Positions 37,944-43,038 of a DNA stretch of 43,038 bases are shown here, piece after piece. Each line of letters starts with the position of its first letter. The first letter of the stretch is position 1. The stretch lies in NCBI RefSeq assembly GCF_002159175.1, contig NZ_NFGZ01000025.1, positions 1 to 43,038 on the forward strand, read 5' to 3'. The position numbers were made by a program, and so were the translations under genes. The notes under the pieces are model-generated. The model was not told the DNA's origin. It was given only the letters and a program-made list of their open reading frames with translations, and made no database searches. Source of the stretch: Flavonifractor sp. An92. Lineage in GTDB: Bacteria > Bacillota > Clostridia > Oscillospirales > Oscillospiraceae.

Positions 37944-39728
37944 TTACTGGGCGGCGATGCGCTCGGCCAGGTCGCTGAGATACTCCCAGCGCTCCATCTT
38001 CTCGTCCAGGGCGGCCTCCAGCTGCCCCTGTTCCTCCTGGAGCTTCTGGAGGGCCAGGTAGTCGCTGCCGCAGGCGGCCTGCTGGGCCTGATTGTCGGAG
38101 AGCTTCCCCTCCAGGGCGGCGATGTCGTCCTCGATGGTCTCGTACTCCCGCTGTTCCTTGTAGCTGAATTTCAGCTTCTGACTTCCCGAGGAGCGGGGCG
38201 CCTCCTTTTTCTCCGCCGGGCGCTGGGCCTTCTTCTCCTCTTTGCGCCGCTGGGCCAGGGTCTCCAGGTAGTCGGTGTAGCCCCCCACATAGGGGGTGAC
38301 CTGCCCGTTCCCCTCCACCAGGAAGATGCGGGAGGCCACTTTGTCGAGAAAATACCGGTCGTGGGACACCGCCACCACCGCCCCCTGGAAGGTCTCCAGA
38401 TAGTCCTCCAGGATGGTGAGGGTCTCGATGTCCAAATCGTTGGTGGGCTCGTCCAGCAGCAGCACGTTGGGGGCGGCGGCCAGGATGGACAGGAGGAAGA
38501 GCCGCCGCTTCTCGCCGCCGGAGAGCTTGCCGATGGGGCTCCACTGCACGTCGCCGGGGAAGAGGAACTGTTCCAGCAGCTGGCTGGCGGTGAGCACCCC
38601 TTCGGGGGTCTCGATGCGCTCGCCGATCTCCTTCACGTAGTCGATGACCCGCATGTCGGGGTCCATGGGCGGGTTTTCCTGGGAAAAGTACCCGATCTTT
38701 ACCGTCTCGCCGACCACCACCTGGCCGGAGTCGGGAGAGAGACGCCCGGCGATCAGATTCAGGAGGGTGGACTTGCCCGAGCCGTTCACGCCCACGATGC
38801 CGATGCGGTCGTCCCGCAGCAGCATGCAGCTGAAATCCTTCACTACGGTGCGGCCTTCAAAGGATTTGGAGACATTTTGTAGCTCGATGGTCTTTTTCCC
38901 CAGACGGCTGGAGATGGAACTGAGCTCCAGAGAGGCACGCTGGGCGGGGCCGGTCTGGTTTTTCAGGGCCTCGTACCGCTCCAGCCGCTCCCGGCTCTTG
39001 GTGCCCCGGGCCTTGGGCCCCTGCATGACCCACTGGTACTCTCGGCGGAGGATGGACTGCCGCTTGCGCTCGCTGGCCTTGGCGGACTCCTCCCGCTCGG
39101 CCTTGCGGCGGAGGAAGTCCTCATAGCTCCCCTCGTAGAAGTAGAGCTGGCCCCGGTCCACTTCCACCATGCGATTGGTGACCCGCTCCAGGAAGTAGCG
39201 GTCGTGGGTGATCATGATGAGCCCGCCGGCGAAGCGCTGGAGCCACTCCTCCAGCCAGGCGATCATTTCGCTGTCCAGGTGGTTGGTGGGCTCGTCCAGG
39301 ATGAGCACGTCGCAGGGCCGGGCTAGGGCGGCGGCCAGGGCCACCCGCTTGCGCTGTCCGCCGGAGAGCTCGTCCACCTTCTGGTCGAAGCGGTCCACCC
39401 CCAGGCGGGTGAGGATGGTCTTGGCCTCATACTCGGCCAGGGCCCGGGCGTCGGAGGAGAGGCCCAGCAGCACCTGCTCCAGCACGGTGATGCCGGGGGC
39501 AAAGTCGGGATTCTGGGGCAGGTATTCCAGGCGCACGTTGGGGAAGCGGGTGACCTCGCCGGTCTCGGGCTCCTCCACGCCCGCCAGCATCCGCAGCAGG
39601 GTGGACTTGCCCGCGCCGTTCACGCCCACCACGCCCACGCGCTCCCCCGCCTCCAGGAAGAGGGACACGTGGTCCAGCAGGACCCGGGTGCCGTAAGTTT
39701 TCGTAATGGATTGCGCCGATAACAGCAT
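37944..39728 (-). CDS. ABC-F family ATP-binding protein (Uup-like)
   Basis: A 594-residue protein with two ABC ATPase domains and no membrane domain. Domain one has Walker A GVNGAGKST (about 38-46), LSGGQRKR and Walker B VLILDEPTNHLD. A charged linker (about 225-300) follows. Domain two has GVNGSGKST, LSGGEKRRLF and LLLDEPTNDLD. A C-terminal coiled coil (about 500-594) points to the Uup/YdiF/EttA-type group, which acts on ribosomes; some members give antibiotic protection. AAAGGAG precedes the ATG at 39728. An in-frame extension to 40241 crosses the hxlR gene and is rejected. Confidence 0.94.
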   Translation of the reverse strand: MLLSAQSITKTYGTRVLLDHVSLFLEAGERVGVVGVNGAGKSTLLRMLAGVEEPETGEVTRFPNVRLEYLPQNPDFAPGITVLEQVLLGLSSDARALAEYEAKTILTRLGVDRFDQKVDELSGGQRKRVALAAALARPCDVLILDEPTNHLDSEMIAWLEEWLQRFAGGLIMITHDRYFLERVTNRMVEVDRGQLYFYEGSYEDFLRRKAEREESAKASERKRQSILRREYQWVMQGPKARGTKSRERLERYEALKNQTGPAQRASLELSSISSRLGKKTIELQNVSKSFEGRTVVKDFSCMLLRDDRIGIVGVNGSGKSTLLNLIAGRLSPDSGQVVVGETVKIGYFSQENPPMDPDMRVIDYVKEIGERIETPEGVLTASQLLEQFLFPGDVQWSPIGKLSGGEKRRLFLLSILAAAPNVLLLDEPTNDLDIETLTILEDYLETFQGAVVAVSHDRYFLDKVASRIFLVEGNGQVTPYVGGYTDYLETLAQRRKEEKKAQRPAEKKEAPRSSGSQKLKFSYKEQREYETIEDDIAALEGKLSDNQAQQAACGSDYLALQKLQEEQGQLEAALDEKMERWEYLSDLAERIAAQ

Positions 39729-39759
39729 ATAGATGCTCCTTTTTGTGGTGACTTCCCCC

Positions 39760-39788
39760 AGTATACACGAAGGGGCGAAAAAAGGCAA
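39760..39788 (-). promoter_or_regulatory. SigA-type promoter of the ABC-F gene
   Basis: TTGCCT, a 17-nt spacer and TATACT on the minus strand, about 32 nt upstream of the ATG at 39728 and downstream of the hxlR stop. Confidence 0.75.
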
Positions 39789-39805
39789 TCGGGGCGCCCG
39801 GCGGC

Positions 39806-40138
39806 CTAGGGCCGGTGCTCCTCGCCCCAGATGCACAGCTGGTCCAGCACCACCATCAGGGACCGGCCCCGCTCGGTGAGGCTGTACTCCACCTTCGGCG
39901 GGATCTGGGGGTACTCCTTGCGGCAGACCAGCCCGTCGGCCTCCAGTTCCTTCAGATTGGCGCTCAGCGTCCGGTCCGATACGGTTTTCAGATACCGCTT
40001 CATCTGGTTGAAGCGCACCGGCCCGAACTCCATCAGACAGTACAGGATCACCATTTTGTGCTTCCCGCTGATGAGGGAGAGGGTGTAGCTGAAGCCGGTA
40101 TCCTCGAAATTGGCCTGCTCGATGTACTTCTTGATCAT
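39806..40138 (-). CDS. HxlR family transcriptional regulator
   Basis: A 110-residue winged-helix regulator. The family core is visible as KHKMVILYCLMEFGPVRFNQMKRYL, the recognition helix TLSANLKELEADGLV and the wing PKVEYSLTERG. HxlR proteins often sense reactive electrophiles and control a divergent oxidoreductase, which fits the flavodoxin-type gene at 40268. I choose ATG 40138; an in-frame GTG at 40147 has its AAGGA only 2 nt away. Confidence 0.92.
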   Translation of the reverse strand: MIKKYIEQANFEDTGFSYTLSLISGKHKMVILYCLMEFGPVRFNQMKRYLKTVSDRTLSANLKELEADGLVCRKEYPQIPPKVEYSLTERGRSLMVVLDQLCIWGEEHRP

Positions 40139-40157
40139 GGCATACACTTTCCTTTGG

Positions 40158-40170
40158 GTTAGTATCTAAC
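40158..40170. promoter_or_regulatory. 13-bp palindrome in the hxlR-reductase gap
   Basis: GTTAGTATCTAAC is a perfect palindrome 20 nt upstream of the hxlR start. With the inverted repeat at 40185-40211 it is a candidate HxlR operator. Confidence 0.45.
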
Positions 40171-40184
40171 TTTAATGTCAGTAC

Positions 40185-40212
40185 TTGTATTCTTTTCGGT
40201 GGCTGATACAAT
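40185..40212 (+). promoter_or_regulatory. Promoter of the flavodoxin-type reductase, overlapped by an inverted repeat
   Basis: TTGTAT, a 16-nt spacer and TACAAT. TTGTAT (40185-40190) and ATACAA (40206-40211) are also a perfect inverted repeat that covers both promoter hexamers, so a dimer bound here would block polymerase. Confidence 0.6.
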
Positions 40213-40267
40213 GACACTATACCACACCGTGGGCATAACACAACGGTATTTTTAGGAGGAATGCGGT

Positions 40268-40813
40268 ATGGGAAAGCGGATCGTCATCCTCAACGGGAGT
40301 CCCCGTGCGGCGGGGAATACGGCGGCCCTGATCCGGGCCTTTACCCGGGGCGCGGAGGAGGCCGGCCATGAGGTACAGTGCTTTGACCTGCAAAAGCTGA
40401 ACATCCACCCCTGTCTGGGCTGCTGCGGCGGGGGTAAGGACCCGGAGAGCCCCTGCGTGCAGAAGGACGACATGGAGCGCATCTATCCGGCCTACAAAGC
40501 GGCGGACATGGTGTGTCTGGCCTCGCCGCTGTACTACTGGACCATCAGCGGACAGCTGAAATGCGCCTTTGACCGCCTGTTCGCCGTGGCCGAGTGCAAT
40601 GCGGACTACGCCAACCCCCGCAAGGAGTGCGCGCTGCTCATGGCGGCGGAGGGCTACGGCTTCGAGGAGAGCGTCTACTGGTACGACCGCCTGATGGAGC
40701 ACCTGAGCTGGACCGACCGGGGCAAGGTGCTGGCGGGCGGCGTGCTGGAGGCGGGGGCCATTCAGGGCAGTCCTGCGCTGGAGGAGGCCTATCAGCTGGG
40801 CAAACAGATCTGA
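40268..40813 (+). CDS. Flavodoxin-family NAD(P)H-dependent oxidoreductase
   Basis: A 181-residue FMN-binding fold. The start ILNGSPRAAGNTAAL is the FMN phosphate loop (about 8-22). A four-cysteine stretch (CLGCCGGG...PC, about 49-63) resembles the cluster region of iron-sulfur flavoproteins, though the spacing is not the standard CX2CX2CX4-7C. ASPLYYWTISGQLKCAFDRL is the flavin-contact segment. It would reduce quinones or other small electrophiles. It is divergent from an HxlR regulator. AGGAGG is 9 nt before the ATG. Confidence 0.9.
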   Translation: MGKRIVILNGSPRAAGNTAALIRAFTRGAEEAGHEVQCFDLQKLNIHPCLGCCGGGKDPESPCVQKDDMERIYPAYKAADMVCLASPLYYWTISGQLKCAFDRLFAVAECNADYANPRKECALLMAAEGYGFEESVYWYDRLMEHLSWTDRGKVLAGGVLEAGAIQGSPALEEAYQLGKQI

Positions 40814-40826
40814 GCGACTTGGAGCG

Positions 40827-40855
40827 GGGCGGCCATCCGGCCGCCCTGCCATTTT
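40827..40855 (+). terminator. Terminator of the flavodoxin-type reductase gene
   Basis: GGGCGGCC and GGCCGCCC pair around ATCC, then TGCCATTTTA. It overlaps the convergent LysR stop at 40854. Confidence 0.75.
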
Positions 40856-41717
40856 ACGGCGCCAGCCACCCGGCCCACTCCCGGGCGAAGAGGTTGTCCT
40901 TGAGGCAGACGAAGTGGAACGCGCCGCTGAGGGCTTCCCCCTCCAGGTCGAAGCGGGCCAGGGTCCCGTCCTTCAGCTCCCGCACCACCACCGGGGCGTA
41001 GAGGAAGGACACCCCCAGCCCATGGGCGGCCAGGGTCTTGATGGTGGCAAAGTCGCTGAGTTCCGTCACCCGGGCGAAGCTGTCCAGGCTGCGGTGGCGG
41101 CGCAGCAGGGCGGCCTCCAGGATGGCGCGGGTGCCCGAGCCCTTCTCCCGCAGCAGCAGCCGCTCCCCCATCAGCTCCTCCAGGGGGACCTGCCGCCCGG
41201 CCATGGGGTGGTCCGGGGCGCAGACCCCGAAAAATTCCTCCCGCCGGAGGAGGGTGGACTGGTACTTCTCCCGGTCAAAGAAGCCCTCCACCAGGGCGAA
41301 GTCCAGCGCGCCCTCCTCCAGCGCGCCCAGCAGGTGCTGGGTGTTCTCCACCGTCAGGGAGAGGGCGCCGTCGGGATTTTCCCGCAAAAAGCGCTCCACC
41401 AGCGGGGCGACCACAAATTCCCCGATGGTTTTCGTGGCTCCCACCCGCAGGGACACGGGGGCAGAGGCGGACAGGGCCTCCTCGATTTTCCGGCTGTTGT
41501 AGGCCAGGGAACGGGCCAGGTCCCGCAGCTGCTCCCCCTTGGGGGTGAGGGAGAGGGTCTTGCCCCGGTAGGAGAACAGACGGCAGCCGTAGTGCTCCTC
41601 CAGGGCGCGGATCTGGTGGGTGACGGCGGGCTGGGTGATGCACAGCCGCTCAGCGGCCCGGGTGTAGTTCATGGTCTGACATAACGTGAGAAAGGTCTCA
41701 AGACGGGGGTCCAGCAT
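40854..41717 (-). CDS. LysR family transcriptional regulator
   Basis: A 287-residue regulator. The N-terminal winged helix (about 1-60) has MNYTRAAERLCITQPAVTHQI. The substrate-binding part (about 85-285) includes LRVGATKTIGEFVVAPLVERF and ALDFALVEGFFDREKY. Divergent placement next to a YeiH-type exporter is the classic order for CysL/YeiE-like regulators, so it probably activates that gene. I choose ATG 41717, because AGGTGA lies about 5 nt upstream; an in-frame GTG at 41726 is less likely. Confidence 0.92.
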   Translation of the reverse strand: MLDPRLETFLTLCQTMNYTRAAERLCITQPAVTHQIRALEEHYGCRLFSYRGKTLSLTPKGEQLRDLARSLAYNSRKIEEALSASAPVSLRVGATKTIGEFVVAPLVERFLRENPDGALSLTVENTQHLLGALEEGALDFALVEGFFDREKYQSTLLRREEFFGVCAPDHPMAGRQVPLEELMGERLLLREKGSGTRAILEAALLRRHRSLDSFARVTELSDFATIKTLAAHGLGVSFLYAPVVVRELKDGTLARFDLEGEALSGAFHFVCLKDNLFAREWAGWLAP

Positions 41718-41744
41718 GGCACTCACCTATCAATTAAAATAATG

Positions 41745-41762
41745 GATAAATAAAAATTTATC
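41745..41762. promoter_or_regulatory. LysR operator candidate
   Basis: GATAAAT and ATTTATC form a perfect 7-bp inverted repeat around AAAA. It is centred about 46 nt upstream of the predicted exporter transcript start and covers the predicted start of the lysR transcript. Confidence 0.6.
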
Positions 41763-41767
41763 ATTTT

Positions 41768-41797
41768 ATTTTATCGTACTTGGCGGGTATAATACAA
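41768..41797 (-). promoter_or_regulatory. SigA-type promoter of lysR
   Basis: TTGTAT, an 18-nt spacer and TAAAAT on the minus strand. It overlaps the divergent exporter promoter face to face. Confidence 0.55.
41788..41793 (+). promoter_or_regulatory. -10 element of the YeiH-type exporter gene
   Basis: A perfect TATAAT with a poor -35 (TTTATT at 17 nt), 36 nt upstream of the ATG. This fits activation by the adjacent LysR protein. Confidence 0.65.
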
Positions 41798-41829
41798 GGT
41801 GAAATTTGGAATGAGAGAGGGATCTCAAC

Positions 41830-42861
41830 ATGCACTCGGTCAAAGCAAAGCTCCCCGGCCTGCTCCTGTGTCTGGTCATCGCCCTGCCCTGCTGGTTCCT
41901 GGGCAAGCTCGTCCCCGTGGTGGGCGGCCCGGTGTTCGCCATTCTGGCGGGCATGGTCATCACCCTGGTCCTCACCGACAAGACCCGCTTCCAGGCGGGC
42001 ATCGCTTACACCTCCAAAAAGATCCTCCAGTACGCCGTCATCCTCCTGGGCTTCGGCCTGAACCTGTCGGAGATCGCCAAGGTGGGCGCCCAGTCCCTGC
42101 CCATCATCTGCTCCACCATCGCCACTTCCCTGATCATCTCCTTCGTGCTCTATAAGCTGATGAAGATGCCCGCCAACATCTCCACCCTGGTGGGTGTGGG
42201 CTCCTCCATCTGCGGCGGCTCGGCCATCGCCGCCACTGCCCCGGTCATCGGGGCCGACGACGAGGAGATCGCCCAGGCCATCTCGGTCATCTTTCTCTTC
42301 AACGTCCTGGCCGCTCTCATCTTCCCCACCTTCGGCGGGGCCATCGGCCTGACCAATGAGGGCTTCGGCCTCTTCGCCGGCACTGCCGTCAACGACACCT
42401 CCTCCGTCACCGCCGCCGCCTCCACCTGGGACACCCTCCACGGCACCAACGGCGCGGTGCTGGAGTACGCCACCATCGTCAAGCTCACCCGCACCCTGGC
42501 CATCATCCCCATCACCCTGGTGCTGGCCTTCTGGCGTACCTGGCAGGTGAAGCGGGGCGGCAACACCTCCAACGGGTCCTTCTCCCTGAAAAAGGTGTTC
42601 CCCACCTTCATCCTCTTCTTCGTGCTGGCCTCCATCATCACCACTGTGGCCACATCCGCCGGGGTGAGCGCCGCCGTGTTCTCCCCCCTGAAGGAGCTGT
42701 CCAAGTTCTTCATCGTCCTGGCCATGGCGGCCATCGGCCTGAACACCAACATTGTCAAGCTGGTCAAGACCGGCGGCAAGCCCATCTTCATGGGCTTCTG
42801 CTGCTGGGTGGGCATCACCTGCGTGAGCCTGGGGATGCAGCACCTGCTGGGCCTGCTGTAA
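41830..42861 (+). CDS. YeiH family putative sulfate exporter
   Basis: A 343-residue membrane protein with about ten hydrophobic segments. The family marks are [37 protein letters not shown] and [16 protein letters not shown]. Members are called putative sulfate exporters (UPF0324); the substrate has rarely been tested. In E. coli and relatives a LysR protein next door controls the gene, as here. GAGAGGG precedes the ATG. Repeat copy D begins 11 nt past the stop. Confidence 0.92.
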   Translation: MHSVKAKLPGLLLCLVIALPCWFLGKLVPVVGGPVFAILAGMVITLVLTDKTRFQAGIAYTSKKILQYAVILLGFGLNLSEIAKVGAQSLPIICSTIATSLIISFVLYKLMKMPANISTLVGVGSSICGGSAIAATAPVIGADDEEIAQAISVIFLFNVLAALIFPTFGGAIGLTNEGFGLFAGTAVNDTSSVTAAASTWDTLHGTNGAVLEYATIVKLTRTLAIIPITLVLAFWRTWQVKRGGNTSNGSFSLKKVFPTFILFFVLASIITTVATSAGVSAAVFSPLKELSKFFIVLAMAAIGLNTNIVKLVKTGGKPIFMGFCCWVGITCVSLGMQHLLGLL

Positions 42862-42872
42862 AAGCTGATTCT

Positions 42873-43038
42873 GCCCTCGCCGCACAGGCGTCCTGCCCGG
42901 ACGGGGCACCGCTTTCTTTGCAAAGAAAGCGGTGGGAAAGAAAGCCCAGAGGGGGGATACCCCCCTCTGGACTCCCCCAAAACGCATCCCGGCTTTCATT
43001 CTTCTGCGGCGGTATTTCCAAAGCATGGCGTGGCCAAT
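42873..43038 (-). repeat. Truncated copy D of the 355-bp composite inverted-repeat element
   Basis: The first 166 bp of a copy in the same orientation as B, cut by the window end. The terminus GCCCTCGCC is followed by GCACAGG in place of GGGCGG, then a GTCC...GGAC hairpin, the CCGCTTTCTTTG palindrome and the GGGGGGATACCCCCC palindrome. It continues into the core sequence as far as GGCGTGGCCAAT. Confidence 0.9.

Noticed and set aside
39729-40241. N-terminal extension of the ABC-F protein to 765 residues
   Set aside because: The extension runs in another frame through the hxlR gene, and a good ribosome binding site and promoter precede the ATG at 39728.
42815-43021. Repeated short open frames translating as SRGGYPPSG...PPLSLQRKR in the 355-bp elements
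   Set aside because: They recur only because the repeat recurs. They run through palindromes, have no ribosome binding site, and several frames are open at once. They are likely to be annotated falsely as proteins.
1-43038. tRNA, rRNA, prophage, integrase or CRISPR features
   Set aside because: I looked on both strands and found no cloverleaf, ribosomal, phage-like or array sequence that I could support.

Overview
The window is about 43 kb of GC-rich DNA from a spore-forming Firmicute. The closest fit is a gut Oscillospiraceae-type bacterium of the Flavonifractor / Lawsonibacter / Intestinimonas kind. This rests on spoIIP, spoIID and ytvI, on recognisable SigA-type promoters and GGAGG ribosome binding sites throughout, on DUF6514 and DUF4358 proteins, and on high GC. 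The assignment is inferred from gene content, not from a marker gene. No rRNA, tRNA, CRISPR array, transposase or prophage is visible.

Layout. 1-3.9 kb: a repeat fragment, a dCMP-deaminase-like gene, small membrane and exported proteins, and a DUF6514 gene behind two Spo0A-box-like sites. 3.9-11.1 kb (minus strand): a tight operon of a BTAD-type regulator with a degenerate GGDEF-like tail, a sortase, an exported transglutaminase, PilC, pilin-like proteins, PilT and a small unknown protein, about 7 kb from one promoter. 11.2-18.6 kb (minus): a TatD nuclease with its linked radical SAM protein, a 2-hydroxyacid dehydrogenase behind a 39-codon small gene, an amidase, an HtrA protease, YtvI and SpoIIP. 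18.8-22.8 kb: DegV, a hairpin-rich gap, MntP, an esterase and an ATP-grasp ligase. 22.9-27.4 kb (minus): an operon of M17 aminopeptidase, an 815-residue transglutaminase-like protein and a methyltransferase. 28-43 kb: an SLH protein, DUF1294, YchF, an unknown protein, a Crp/Fnr regulator divergent from a ferredoxin-like protein, 1-phosphofructokinase with VanZ, SpoIID divergent from citrate synthase, an ABC-F ATPase, an HxlR regulator divergent from a flavodoxin-type reductase, and a LysR regulator divergent from a YeiH-type exporter.

The most striking non-coding feature is a family of five copies of a roughly 355-bp element with no plausible gene of its own. Three copies are complete (27618-27973, 31471-31824, 34984-35339) and two are cut by the window ends. 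Each has 15-bp terminal inverted repeats, two half-elements related by inversion, and nested palindromes. The hairpin next to the terminus comes in three sequence types that all keep pairing and are shuffled between copies. All five sit beside the 3' end of a gene.

Several regulator-target pairs can be read from divergent intergenic regions that carry inverted repeats over or near the promoters (Crp/Fnr-ferredoxin, HxlR-flavodoxin reductase, LysR-YeiH). The pilus operon is unusual: it has a retraction-type ATPase and the inner-membrane platform but no PilB or PilD, and it carries a sortase and a transglutaminase.
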